Source of the DNA: Natrialba swarupiae
GTDB lineage: Archaea > Halobacteriota > Halobacteria > Halobacteriales > Natrialbaceae
Length of the DNA: 64,000 nucleotides
NCBI RefSeq assembly: GCF_008245225.1
Contig: NZ_VTAW01000003.1
Coordinates: forward strand, 186,001 to 250,000
Direction: 5' to 3'
In this document: positions 35,944 through 45,566 of the stretch, piece after piece
Layout: every line of letters begins with the position of its first letter
Numbering within the stretch: position 1 is the stretch's first letter
Position numbers and translations under genes: made by a program
The notes under the pieces: generated by a model
The model's input: the letters and a program-made list of their open reading frames with translations, nothing else
What the model was told of the DNA's origin: nothing
The model's database searches: none

Positions 35944-37800
35944 ATGGTTACGTACGACATCGAACGCTATCTCAACATTCGAAGCGCGTACGGTGCGTCG
36001 TTCGGCCCCGACGGCGAACGACTCTCGTTTCTGATGGATACGACCGGAACGTCCCAGGTCTGGACCCTCGAGGGTCCACAGGAGTGGCCCGAGCAGCGAA
36101 CGTTCTCCGACGAGCGGGTGACGTTCGCGACGTGGTCGCCCGAACGTCCCGAACTGATCTTCGGGATGGACGAGGGAGGGAACGAACGAGCACAGCTGTT
36201 CCGACTCGAGGCCGAAACCGGCGCGATCGAGAATCTGACGGCGATGCCCGACGCTAAACACCGGTGGGGCGGCTTCAGCCACGACGGCGAACGGTTCGCG
36301 TTCGCGTCGAACCGACGCGAGGAGTCCGTCTTCGACGTCTACGTCCAGGGCCGCGACGAGACCGAGGACGCCCGGCTCGTCCACGAAGGCGACGGCTGGC
36401 TCTCGGTCTCGGGGTGGTGCCCGGACGACACCCGGCTGCTCGTCTCACAGGCGTACTCGAACTTCGACCAGGACCTGTACGTGCTCGACCTCGAAACGGA
36501 GGAACTCGACCACCTCACCCCCCACGAGGGCGACGTCCGCTACCAGAGCGCGAACTGGGCGCCAGACGGCGAGGGGATCTACCTCGTCACCGACCACGGG
36601 GACGCGGATACCCTCTATCTGGCTTATCTCGACGTCGAGACCCGCGACCTCGAGACGGTTACCGAGGGAGAAGGGTGGAACGTCGACGGCATCGCGCTGG
36701 ACGACGAAACCGGTCGGTTCGTCTACTCCCAGAACGTCGAGGGATACACCGAGTTGACCGTCGGCGAGTTCGACGACGCGGATCCGACCGAGTTCGAGAC
36801 GTTCGCCCAACCCGACCTCCCGGGCGGCGTCGCCGGCGGCGTGAGCTTCGGACCCGACGCCGAACGCTTCGCGCTGTCGACGAGCGGCGATACGGTGAAC
36901 ACGAACGTCTTCGTCGTCGACATCGGGCAACGACGTGGTTCGGACGGTGAGACAGAGTCACACGACGTCGAGACCGCCGAGGCCGAGCGGTGGACCGACG
37001 CGCCGACGGCGGGTATTCCGCGCGAGACGTTCGACGAGTCCGAACTCGTCCACGTCGAGAGCTTCGACGGCCTCGAGGTGCCCGGATTTTTCTCCCTCCC
37101 AGACGACGCTGAAACGGGCGAAACACCCGTCGTCGTCGACATCCACGGTGGCCCCGAGAGCCAGCGCCGACCGTCGTTCTCGAGTGTCAAGCAGTACTTC
37201 CTCGATCGGGGCTACGCCTACTTCGAGCCGAACGTCCGCGGCTCCGCAGGATACGGCGCCGACTACGCCGCCTTGGACGACGTCGAGAAGCGAATGGACT
37301 CCGTCGCCGATATCGAGGCCTGCGTCGAGTGGCTCCAGGACCACCCCGCGATCGATCCCGACCGCATCGCTGCCAAGGGCGGCTCTTACGGCGGGTTCAT
37401 GGTGCTGGCCGCGCTGACCGAGTACCCCGACCTCTGGGCTGCGGGCATCGACGTCGTCGGCATCGCGAACTTCGTCACGTTCCTCGAGAACACCGGCGAC
37501 TGGCGGCGCGAACTCCGCGAGGCGGAGTACGGCTCGCTCGAGGACGACCGCGAATTCCTCGAAGAAATCTCGCCGACGAACAACATCGAGCACATCGAAG
37601 CGCCGCTGTTCGTCCTCCACGGCGAGAACGACCCCCGAGTGCCGGTCGGCGAGGCCGAACAGATCGCCGAACAGGCGAACGAGCAGGGCGTGCCCGTCCG
37701 GAAGCTGATCTTCGACGACGAGGGCCACGGCTTCTCGAAACTCGAAAACCGCATCGAAGCCTACTCGGCGATCGCCGACTTCCTCGACGAACACGTCTGA
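35944..37800 (+). CDS. S9 family peptidase (acylaminoacyl-peptidase/prolyl oligopeptidase type)
   Basis: A 618-residue serine peptidase. The first 360 residues or so are beta-propeller repeats of the WD/TolB type (for example FGPDGERLSFLMDTTGTSQVW and WAPDGEGIYLVTDHGD). The alpha/beta-hydrolase domain follows, with S481 in GGSYGGFM, D563 in GENDPRVP and H595 in DEGHGFSK forming the catalytic triad. There is no signal sequence, so it is cytoplasmic and probably removes residues from short or acylated peptides. The TGA stop merges into a palindromic repeat. Confidence 0.93.
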   Translation: MVTYDIERYLNIRSAYGASFGPDGERLSFLMDTTGTSQVWTLEGPQEWPEQRTFSDERVTFATWSPERPELIFGMDEGGNERAQLFRLEAETGAIENLTAMPDAKHRWGGFSHDGERFAFASNRREESVFDVYVQGRDETEDARLVHEGDGWLSVSGWCPDDTRLLVSQAYSNFDQDLYVLDLETEELDHLTPHEGDVRYQSANWAPDGEGIYLVTDHGDADTLYLAYLDVETRDLETVTEGEGWNVDGIALDDETGRFVYSQNVEGYTELTVGEFDDADPTEFETFAQPDLPGGVAGGVSFGPDAERFALSTSGDTVNTNVFVVDIGQRRGSDGETESHDVETAEAERWTDAPTAGIPRETFDESELVHVESFDGLEVPGFFSLPDDAETGETPVVVDIHGGPESQRRPSFSSVKQYFLDRGYAYFEPNVRGSAGYGADYAALDDVEKRMDSVADIEACVEWLQDHPAIDPDRIAAKGGSYGGFMVLAALTEYPDLWAAGIDVVGIANFVTFLENTGDWRRELREAEYGSLEDDREFLEEISPTNNIEHIEAPLFVLHGENDPRVPVGEAEQIAEQANEQGVPVRKLIFDDEGHGFSKLENRIEAYSAIADFLDEHV

Positions 37801-37879
37801 TACGGGCCGCGATGCGTCGGTTCCGGCCGGTCGCAGACCGGCGAGCGATCGACCGACAATCAGTCATCGCAGACCGTAT
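37800..37879. repeat. palindromic 3' repeat, copy 4 (80 bp)
   Basis: Left end ATACGGGCCGCGATG (37800-37814) and right end CATCGCAGACCGTAT (37865-37879) are inverted with two mismatches. The first base is the A of the peptidase TGA stop. The minus-strand version reads into GATGACTGATTG, shared with copies 1, 3 and 5. Confidence 0.75.
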
Positions 37880-38000
37880 GAATCGACGGGACGTCCCGTC
37901 ACTGCTATCGGTTTTCGATCTCCGGCCGACCCGGCCCGCGGCTATCGATCGTGCGGGAGGGACGGACACGTTTAACTCGAGGACTGTCTTACCAGTCAGT

Positions 38001-39015
38001 ATGCGTTGGCGGCGAGCGGTCGGAGGACTGGCAATCGCGGTGGTCGTCGTCGCACTCTTTGTCTACAGCGTCGGCTGGAACGAGGTCGTCGCGAACGTCC
38101 GTACGGCCCATCCGATCGCGCTCACGCTCGCGGTCGTCGCCGGGCTCGTGATGCTCGCGCTTCGCGGGTTGTTGCTCAGGCAGTTGCTCGAGCCGGTTTC
38201 GGGGAGCGCCCGCGGCATCGCGTTCGGATCGTCGTTCCTCTCGGGATACTTCGCCAGGAGCGCCCTCCCGTGGGGTCGGTCGACGGGAACGCCGATCACG
38301 GCGTATCTGCTCTCGGCGAACTCCGACTCGGAGTTCGAGGACAACCTCGCGGCCGTCGCGGCCACGGAAGGGTTCAACGTCCTCGGAAGCTTGATCGTCG
38401 CCGTGTTCGGATTCGTCGCGTACGCGGCGATGACCGGCACGACGGCGAACCCAGTCACCCAGAGCGTCGCAATCGCGGGCGGTGGTGGACTTGTCGTCGC
38501 TGGCGTGATCGTCGTCGTCTTCCATCAGGGTGTCGCACGAACCGTTTCCCTTCACACCGCGCGGACCCTCGAGGCGGCGATCGGCCGCGTTCCCAAACTC
38601 GGGGACGTACGCGGAACGCTCACCGGTCGGATCGAGGGCTTTTTCGCCACGCTCGAGACGATTCAGGCGTCCCATCGGACGCTGGCGGTCGCGTTCGGGA
38701 TTACGACGGTCGGCTGGGTGTTCAACGCGTTGCCGCTTTACTTCAGTCTGCTCGCGCTCGGCGTCGACGTCCCGTTCGCGCTGGTGCTCGTCTGTGCGCC
38801 GCTTGCATCCTTCGGCGGGGTTGTTCCCCTTCCCGGGTGGAAGCGGCGGCATCGAAGTCGTCCTCGCGAGCCTGCTCGTCGCGACTGCGGGCGTCTCGGG
38901 TGGCGTCGCAACCGCAGCGGCGATCCTCTACCGACTGACGACGTACTGGACACACCTCGCGATCGCCGGCTGTGGGGCCGCCGTTGCGTCCGTCGCGGGG
39001 ACCCAGCGCGTGTGA
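38001..39015 (+). pseudogene. LPG-synthase/flippase-like (UPF0104) membrane protein, single-base frameshift
   Basis: From ATG 38001 (MRWRRAVGGLAIAVVVVALF) the frame encodes a polytopic membrane protein of the lysylphosphatidylglycerol-synthase transmembrane/AglD-like family, about 8 helices, up to APLASFGGVVPLPG. There it shifts into a hydrophilic frame, while the +1 frame carries the expected continuation GGSGGIEVVLASLLVATAG and ends at 39015. Removing one C from the TCCCCTTCCC run (38825-38834) restores a 338-residue protein. This is either a real inactivating mutation or a sequencing error in a short homopolymer. Family members move lipid-linked substrates or act in glycosylation. Confidence 0.85.
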
Positions 39016-39079
39016 GCCTGACCTGCCGTCAGTCCGTTCCGAAAGGGGTCTCGCTCGACCATCTGAAACGCGGTCTGTC

Positions 39080-40141
39080 TCAGCCGATGACGCCAGTTTT
39101 CGTCGCGACCTCTCGAGCCGCGTGTTCGTTCATCCCGTCGCCGAGGATCGTGTACCGATCGCGGATCTCGTGACACGAGGTCAACGCCTCGATCACCGTG
39201 TCGTCGTCGATCCCGAGTTCGGCGGCGGTCGTCGGCGCGTCGATACTCGAGAGCGCATCCCGGATATCCCGCCAGAAACCGCGTTCGCCGCCGTGGAGGT
39301 ACGCAGTCATGATCGAGCCGACGCCGACCTGGTGACCGTGTAACGCGGCGTCGGGTGCGAGCCGATCGAGCTGGTGGGAAAAGAGGTGTTCCGCCCCGCT
39401 TGCGGGTCGGGAGGAGCCGGCGATGCTCATCGCGACGCCCGAGGAGACGAGCGCTTTGGTGACGATCCAGGCCGACTCCTCGAGACCGGGACGGACGAGG
39501 TCGGCGTTGTCGACGAGAATCTCGGCGGTCATCTCCGAGAGCGCGGCGGCGTACTCGGAGTACTCGACGTCTTTGAGCCGTCTGGCCAGTCGCCAGTCCA
39601 TCACGGCGGTGTAGTTCGAAATAATGTCGGCACAGCCCGCGGTCGTCAACTCCCACGGTGCGTCGGCTAGGATTTCGGTATCGGCGACGACGCCCAGTGG
39701 AGGCTCCGCCGCGACGCTGTGGCGGGTGTTACCGTCGGGGACGGAGCCGCGATTGCTGACGATGCCGTCGTGGCTCGCTGCGGTCGGCACCGAGAGAAAC
39801 CCTATTCCGAGGTGTTCACTCGCCATCTTCGCGATGTCGATCGCCTTTCCGCCGCCGACGCCGACGAGGTAGGAAACATCCTCGCGCTCTGCGGTCTCGA
39901 TGACGGTTTCGACGGAGTCGAACGTCGCCGACTCGACCGTCACGGTCACCGGATCCATTCCCGCCGCTTCGAAGTCGCTGGCGACCGAATCCGTCACCAC
40001 GTTTCGCGGCGTCGGACTCGTCACGAACAACGGTCGCCCCTGCAGGTGGAGATCGTCGACCGTGTCGACGACCGCCGACCGAACGCCGTGGCCGACGACG
40101 ACGTTTCGCGGCAGTCGTATCCACTTCGATTTCTCGAACAT
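39080..40141 (-). CDS. egsA: sn-glycerol-1-phosphate dehydrogenase
   Basis: A 353-residue NAD(P)-dependent enzyme from ATG 40141 (MFEKSKWIRLPRNVVVGHG). It reduces dihydroxyacetone phosphate to G1P, the backbone of archaeal ether lipids, and is an archaeal hallmark. Motifs include GGGKAIDIAKMASEHLG for the dinucleotide, SVPTAASHDGIVSNR with the metal Asp, HLFSHQLDRL and LHGHQVGVGSI with the two metal-binding His. An in-frame ATG 27 bases upstream is less likely. It is convergent with the frameshifted flippase-like gene. Confidence 0.96.
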   Translation of the reverse strand: MFEKSKWIRLPRNVVVGHGVRSAVVDTVDDLHLQGRPLFVTSPTPRNVVTDSVASDFEAAGMDPVTVTVESATFDSVETVIETAEREDVSYLVGVGGGKAIDIAKMASEHLGIGFLSVPTAASHDGIVSNRGSVPDGNTRHSVAAEPPLGVVADTEILADAPWELTTAGCADIISNYTAVMDWRLARRLKDVEYSEYAAALSEMTAEILVDNADLVRPGLEESAWIVTKALVSSGVAMSIAGSSRPASGAEHLFSHQLDRLAPDAALHGHQVGVGSIMTAYLHGGERGFWRDIRDALSSIDAPTTAAELGIDDDTVIEALTSCHEIRDRYTILGDGMNEHAAREVATKTGVIG

Positions 40142-41260
40142 ACGTAGGGCGATACACTCCCGAACCATACGTGTTTATCCGTTCGCTCGAGGCTGGGCCA
40201 GGGTCGGTGTTTCCCAATACTATCAGTTCAGATGATATTATATATTACGGGTGTGTTGGAGAATCATTTCACGCCCATATTTATACCGCTCCTCTATTTC
40301 CAGAGTGTCTGTCGACTGATACAGATGGTCTATCACATGAGATCCCACAAATATCGTTCGTCCCGCAATCGAATTAATCAGCACCGTGCTTTGGGGTGTA
40401 TCCACAGCGACGACACCGAACAGACCGGTTGTACAGCTGAATCCGGGCAGGACAGTACGGACAGTCAAACTCCATACGCTCGCTACTATCGTCAAACACT
40501 AAAATATTACTACGACAATCGTCGTAACCTCGGTCACGAAACGGTTGTAATCAATTTTTGGCCGTTTGTAGACCAGCGTTTCTATAACAGTTTCTAATTT
40601 GGTATATTGTGGGAGTTAATTCTTGAGTGATGTTTTCCACGCTTGTGTGCCGATCGGTAGATTTGTACTGGAACTCGGGCCCCGACAGTAGGGCGCGACG
40701 CTCAACCAATCGATACCACCACCAGGAAACACGACGTCGTCCATATCGTGTTTCTCGGTTGGTTCATCGCGGGAGATTCCGTGAGGTCCGTATTTTTGGC
40801 CGGAAACACTCGGGCATACAGCGTCCGCTTTGAAAGTAACTGCCGTAAACAGCCAGTGTCGGCCGTCATTACGCTGAATGTGAGTTTCGTTAACCGGAAC
40901 GAGACCCGATGAGTTGTCGCCTCCGAACTGTAACTTCGCGTTTTAAACTCCGCTGTGGGTGGTATCTCGAGCGTGGATACTACCAAAAACTCCACAGAAT
41001 AAACAGTATATAAAATAGACATATTAGAACGGTAATAGAGTTATCGCTATTAGCTCGCGTGATGTTTGCTCGTTACCAATACATTCGGACGTTGGCGAGG
41101 GGTGGATCGAAACCGTTGAATTCGGGCATTGTGACTGTGAACTCCACCGCCTCACTCTTTCATACGATCTGTGATGACTGATTGCCGGCCGATCCGAACA
41201 GCTGCCCGGCGACGGGCCTGTACCCAGGCGAGGATTCAAGATGCCGAGCGGACATCCGTA
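40142..41260. other. AT-rich island of 1.1 kb, no gene recognised
   Basis: This stretch is far richer in A+T than the rest of the window (for example TTATATATTACGG near 40240 and AACAGTATATAAAATAG near 41005). Open frames of 60-121 codons exist on both strands, but they use codons and residues (Tyr, Asn, Ile, Lys, Cys) unlike the acidic proteins of this organism and match no family I know. Likely a foreign remnant or a regulatory spacer. A half copy of the 3' repeat occurs at 41162-41194. Confidence 0.55.
41162..41194. repeat. partial copy of the 3' repeat, copy 5
   Basis: ATACGATCTGTGATGACTG followed by ATTGCCGGCCGATC closely matches the minus-strand version of copy 4. It lies downstream of the MATE exporter gene (stop at 41261). 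No matching opposite end is clear. Confidence 0.6.
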
Positions 41261-42706
41261 TCAATCGTCTGCGATCGCTGAATCCGGACGATACGCTTCG
41301 CTAATCGTCTTCCACTTTCCGAGTCGAAACCGCCAGTAGTTGACCGCCGCCGGAACGCCCGCTTCCGCGAAAAACGCGAGGTACAGCCCCCAGTAGCCGA
41401 GTGCCGTCGTCGCTCCGAGATACGCTAGCGGGATCGCTCCGAAAAAGACGCCGAGAAACTGGCTCACGAACGGCACTCGAGTATCACCGCTTGCGTCGAG
41501 TGGACCCGCTGCGGCGCCACCGACGCCCTGAAAGACGACGGCGACGCAGGCGGCGTAGACCAGGTCGACGGCAATCGGGATCGCCGGGCTGGTTGGGTCC
41601 TCGGCGAACAGGACGACGACCTGTTCGGCGAAGATCGCCACGAGCACCGCCGAAACGACGTACGTCGCGACTGAAAACCGAATAATATCTCGCCCGTAGA
41701 GCGTCGCGGTCCGCTCGTCGTCTCGACCGAGCGCTTGACCGACGAGACTCGAGGATGCGAGGCCGAACCCCCAGCCGGGTGCGTTCATGAGCGCCCAGAT
41801 ACGACGGGCGATGACGAACGCAGCGACGGTGCTCTCGCCGAAGACGTCGAGGATGGCGAACATGGGGAACTCGGCGACGGTCCAGACGAGGTTTCGCGCA
41901 CCGATCGGGAGGCCGATACGACAGAGGTCGCGGATCGTCTCGCCATCGACGTAGGTTCCGACCGGCGAGATCTGGACCGGAAATCGGCCGATACCCGGCA
42001 CGGATCCGGAGACGAGTCCGACGACGAAGACGGCGGTGACGGCGACGTTCGCGAGGACAGTTCCAACCGCCGCGCCGGCGACGCCCCACTCGAGGCCGAA
42101 GATGAATACGGCGTTCAGGCCGATGTTGGCGACTGCGCCGCCGGCGCGAACCTGCATCGCAGTGTAGGCGTCGTCGACGCCGACGAGCGTTCGGCTTCCA
42201 ACGAGATTCAACCCGGCCAGCGGAATGCCGAGTCCGACAATCTGAAGGTAGGTAGCCCCGTGTTCGACCGCTCGTCGATTGTCACTCAACAGCGAAACGA
42301 GTTCGGCGGGATACAGCCAGAACGCGACCGTCACCGGAACGCTGATCACGACGACCAACACGGTGCTCGCCCGAACCGCGACTCCCAGCTGGTCGAACGC
42401 GTCCGCACCGTAGCGCTGGGAGACGAGTGCAAGCGTCCCGCCAGCGACGCCACCGCCGAGTGCGAACGCGAGTCCCCAGAACGGACCGGCGAAACCGACG
42501 CCCGCGATAGCCGACGTTCCCACGGCCACACCGACCATCGCGACGTCGACGACGCTTTTGGACATCCGAGCGAGACCGGTGACGATGCGAGGCCACGCGA
42601 GTTCGGTCGTGCGAACGGCACGCTCACGGTCGATCACGCCGAGGCGCGCGAGGCCGAGACCGATTACCAGGACGACTGCCTTGAGGGGGTTCGGAAACCG
42701 AGACAC
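41261..42706 (-). CDS. MATE-family multidrug/toxin exporter
   Basis: A 481-residue membrane protein with about 12 hydrophobic segments arranged as two six-helix halves, characteristic of MATE exporters driven by Na+ or H+ gradients. Typical pieces are ELAWPRIVTGLARMSKSVVDVAMVG in the first helix and GLASSSLVGQALGRDDERTA in the second half, the duplicated counterpart of LALVSQRYGADAFDQ. Substrate cannot be predicted. There is no adjacent regulator gene. Confidence 0.93.
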   Translation of the reverse strand: MSRFPNPLKAVVLVIGLGLARLGVIDRERAVRTTELAWPRIVTGLARMSKSVVDVAMVGVAVGTSAIAGVGFAGPFWGLAFALGGGVAGGTLALVSQRYGADAFDQLGVAVRASTVLVVVISVPVTVAFWLYPAELVSLLSDNRRAVEHGATYLQIVGLGIPLAGLNLVGSRTLVGVDDAYTAMQVRAGGAVANIGLNAVFIFGLEWGVAGAAVGTVLANVAVTAVFVVGLVSGSVPGIGRFPVQISPVGTYVDGETIRDLCRIGLPIGARNLVWTVAEFPMFAILDVFGESTVAAFVIARRIWALMNAPGWGFGLASSSLVGQALGRDDERTATLYGRDIIRFSVATYVVSAVLVAIFAEQVVVLFAEDPTSPAIPIAVDLVYAACVAVVFQGVGGAAAGPLDASGDTRVPFVSQFLGVFFGAIPLAYLGATTALGYWGLYLAFFAEAGVPAAVNYWRFRLGKWKTISEAYRPDSAIADD

Positions 42707-43263
42707 CGGAAGACATGCCGTCGTTTCGGGGCACCCTCAAAGGATGTTCCCTAGCCGGCAAAGTCGTCCGTATCAGGTGCCAGTGAACGTATCGTTCTGT
42801 TGGTTCCCCTGCCCGCTTCGATCGGTCGTTGTCAACTCGTCGGTCCGTGTGGCTGTTACGGCCGATTCACCAGAGAGGAATCTATTTCTGTAAAGTAGAA
42901 CAATTGTCCACCTATGAAAGAAGGATAGTCAGTAAACGGCCATGTCGAATTTTACAGAAGTACTACCGTAATTCAATCTCCAGCCGGCCCTCTCATCGGT
43001 TTTACCAGCATCTCGAGGCCAGTGGGAGAACGACGAATGACATCCTTTGCCATGGGAGTTTTCTACAAGAGAATAGGGTTCTCTTGGGTAGAATAGATCA
43101 TGCTCCTTGATGATTCGAAGTCAGCCGAGAGACGGTGTAGCCACTCGAGTACTGGTGTCCCGCCTTGCGATCGTCGCCCTCGATCGGGGTCGATAGTCGA
43201 AACTCAGAGGAGACGATCTCGAAAATTCGGGCTCGAACTCGAGACGGGGTCGACGGCGTCGGA
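42707..43263. other. intergenic region downstream of the xylonate dehydratase gene, no gene seen
   Basis: Moderately AT-rich and without a credible gene; ORFs here have atypical composition. The only clear structure is a hairpin at 43066-43086. It marks the boundary between the MATE gene and the sugar island, so it may contain an old junction. Confidence 0.5.
43066..43086. other. perfect 8-bp stem hairpin
   Basis: CAAGAGAA (43066-43073) pairs with TTCTCTTG (43079-43086) across TAGGG. It is about 180 bases past the stop of the xylonate dehydratase gene. No T-run follows in either direction, so terminator function is uncertain. Confidence 0.5.
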
Positions 43264-44499
43264 TTACGCTTCGTCGAAGAGTTCCTCGCCCTCGACCATG
43301 TACTCGGCGACCGCGTCGAGATCGAGTGTGAGTCCGAGGCCAGGTCGTTCGGGAATCTCCATGTAGCCGTCCTCGATGAGTCCGTCCTCTTCGACCAGAT
43401 CCTCCCACCAGCCGAGCTGGTAGGAGTGATACTCGACGGCCAGGGAGTTCGGGATCGCCGCGGCGACCTGGGCGCTCGCCATCGTCCCGATTGGTGAGGA
43501 AACGTTGTGCATCGCCACCGGAACGTAGTACAGATCCGCGAGGTCGGCGACCTTTCGCGTCTCGCGCATGCCGCCGACGCGGGGCAGGTCCGGCGCGATG
43601 ATGTCGACGGCCTGCTCTTCGAGCAGACGCCGCTGACCGTGAGTCCGGTAGACGTTCTCGCCGACCGTGATCGGCGTCGTCGTCGACTGGGTGACCTCTC
43701 GCTGGACGTCGTGGTTCTCCGGCGGCACGGGGTCTTCGAGCCACCAGACGTCGTAGGGCTCGAGTTCGCGTGCGAGACGTTTCGCGGAGCCGGCCGAAAA
43801 CGACCAGTGACAGTCGAAGGCGACGTCGGCGCGGTCGCCGACGCGTTCGGTGACCTCGCGGACGATCTCGACTTTGTGATCGATCTCCGGGCCGCGAAGG
43901 TGGCGATTCGCCCGATCTTTCTCGTGGCCCGAGGGGACGTCGAGGTCGAACTTGATGGCGTCGTAGCCGAGTTCGGAGACGACCCGTTCGCCTTCGTCGG
44001 CGCACGCGATCGGATTGGCCTCGTCTTCGGTGTGTAAGTCACAGTAGATGCGAACCTCGTCGCGGTACTTGCCGCCGACCAGCTGGTAGGCCGGAACGTC
44101 GAGGATCTTGCCGGCGACGTCGTGGAGTGCGATCTCGATCCCGGAGATCGCCGAGATGACTTTTCCGGAGACCGAGCCCTCGCCGGACATCTTCTGGACG
44201 AGATGTTCGTAGAGTCGGTCGATGTCCAGCGGATTCTCGCCGACGAGAAACGGTGCCATCCGCTCGATGATCGCGTCGTCACCGCCACCCCAGTAGGATT
44301 CGCCCGTTCCGACCAGTCCGGCGTCGGTGTAGACTCGTACGAGGATCCACGGGTAGTTGCCGTCGACCATCGTCGTCTGGACGTCGGTGATCTCGACGTC
44401 GCGCGGGCCGCGGTCGGCGTTCAGATTCATCGTCTCTGACGAGAGGTCGCGCATGGTATACTCTGCGTTCGGATCGCGTAGCGTCCGGTAGTTCGGCAT
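43264..44499 (-). CDS. xacD: enolase-superfamily sugar-acid dehydratase (xylonate/arabinonate dehydratase)
   Basis: A 411-residue mandelate-racemase-subgroup enzyme. The catalytic barrel shows AIKFDLD with the base Lys, three metal ligands in DVAFDCHWSFS, WWLEDPVPPEN and ITVGENVYR, and PVAMHNVSSPIG with the partner His. In haloarchaea this type dehydrates xylonate and arabinonate to 2-keto-3-deoxypentonate. The neighbouring ABC transporter and other Xac-type genes support that role. The promoter AGGTATATCA at 44521-44530 is 26 bases before the ATG. Gluconate or another acid cannot be fully excluded. Confidence 0.85.
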   Translation of the reverse strand: MPNYRTLRDPNAEYTMRDLSSETMNLNADRGPRDVEITDVQTTMVDGNYPWILVRVYTDAGLVGTGESYWGGGDDAIIERMAPFLVGENPLDIDRLYEHLVQKMSGEGSVSGKVISAISGIEIALHDVAGKILDVPAYQLVGGKYRDEVRIYCDLHTEDEANPIACADEGERVVSELGYDAIKFDLDVPSGHEKDRANRHLRGPEIDHKVEIVREVTERVGDRADVAFDCHWSFSAGSAKRLARELEPYDVWWLEDPVPPENHDVQREVTQSTTTPITVGENVYRTHGQRRLLEEQAVDIIAPDLPRVGGMRETRKVADLADLYYVPVAMHNVSSPIGTMASAQVAAAIPNSLAVEYHSYQLGWWEDLVEEDGLIEDGYMEIPERPGLGLTLDLDAVAEYMVEGEELFDEA

Positions 44500-44520
44500 A
44501 CGACCGACGTATACGCGGCC

Positions 44521-44530
44521 AGGTATATCA
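44521..44530 (-). promoter_or_regulatory. TATA box of xacD
   Basis: Read on the coding strand it is TGATATACCT, centred 26 bases before the ATG. The TATACCT core recurs at the same distance before the xylose dehydrogenase and semialdehyde dehydrogenase genes. Confidence 0.6.
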
Positions 44531-44664
44531 CGTTTGGCATGTCGCCGTCTCCCACGACGAGTATCGCGACGGTCGTCGGTTCGGAAGCCGACGACGTGAC
44601 TCGAGGTGACCCGACCGAACGCGCGAACGAGCGATGGGCCCGAAGATAGAGCCTCTCGAGGCGA

Positions 44665-45564
44665 TTACGACTTGACCGCGCCTTCGGCCAGTCCCTTGAC
44701 GATGTACTTCTGGAGGAAGATAAAGACCACCAGAAGCGGTATCGTCGCGCCGATCGCCCCGGCCATCATCATATCCCAGTTGAGCGTCTGCCGACCGATC
44801 CACTCCCCCATTCCCGGTGGGAGCGTCTGCTTCTCGGAGTCGTTGATCAACACGAGCGCGAAGACGAACTCGTTCCAGGCGAGCACCCAGTTGAAGATCG
44901 CCGTCGTCGCGATCGCCGGTGCCGACAGCGGAAGAATTACCCGCACGACGGCACCGAATCTGGTGCTCCCGTCGATCATCGCCGCCTCCTCGAGCGACTC
45001 GGGGAGGTTCTCGTAGAATCCGCGAAGCATCCAGATCGCGAAGGGGAGCGTAAACGCGACGTACGCGATCACGAGACCGGTAAGTGTGTTGAACAACCCG
45101 AAGTCCCGGAAGACCAGAAACAGCGGAATCGCGATCAGGATCGCTGGGAACATCTGCGTGACCAGCAGGAACGTCGCCACAGCAGTTCGACCGCGGTACC
45201 GAAGTCGGCCGATACTGTAGGCACCCAGCGTACAGACGGCGACGCTCAGAATCGTCGCGCCGACGCTGACGATGAGGCTGTTTCGAAGCCAGTAGGGGAA
45301 GTCAGACTCGTACCAGACGTCGCGGTAGCCGGAGAGGTTCGCGTTCGACGCCCATCCGAGTGGGTCGGCGACGAGCGGTTCGAAGGCAGTCTGGTTGACC
45401 GAGACGACGACCATCCAGAGCACCGGGAACAGGACGGTCCCGATCAGCGACCACAGGATCGCGTGAAAGCCGACCGCTTTCCCGAGTTCGACCTGTCGGT
45501 CGCTGAACCTCGAAAATCGGCCGCCCGGTTCGTCGTCCGTGACGGGTGGTGTATCGGTAGCCAT
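44665..45564 (-). CDS. sugar ABC transporter permease (MalG type, CUT1 family)
   Basis: A 299-residue inner-membrane permease with six or so helices and the EAA loop EEAAMIDGSTRFGAVVRVILPLSAP, which docks on the ATPase. The start ATG 45564 lies 2 bases after the upstream permease stop, so the two are co-transcribed. By synteny with haloarchaeal xacGHI-type systems it imports pentoses or small oligosaccharides; the substrate is inferred. The cytoplasmic N-terminus is acidic, as usual for halophiles. Confidence 0.9.
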   Translation of the reverse strand: MATDTPPVTDDEPGGRFSRFSDRQVELGKAVGFHAILWSLIGTVLFPVLWMVVVSVNQTAFEPLVADPLGWASNANLSGYRDVWYESDFPYWLRNSLIVSVGATILSVAVCTLGAYSIGRLRYRGRTAVATFLLVTQMFPAILIAIPLFLVFRDFGLFNTLTGLVIAYVAFTLPFAIWMLRGFYENLPESLEEAAMIDGSTRFGAVVRVILPLSAPAIATTAIFNWVLAWNEFVFALVLINDSEKQTLPPGMGEWIGRQTLNWDMMMAGAIGATIPLLVVFIFLQKYIVKGLAEGAVKS

Positions 45565-45566
45565 CG

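Noticed and set aside
40232-40597. 121-codon frame in the AT-rich island
   Set aside because: Residue composition (many Tyr, Asn, Cys, few acidic) is unlike any other protein in the window and there is no recognisable domain or promoter.
40702-41022. 106-codon minus frame in the AT-rich island
   Set aside because: No motif, wrong composition for a haloarchaeal protein, and the region looks like decayed sequence.
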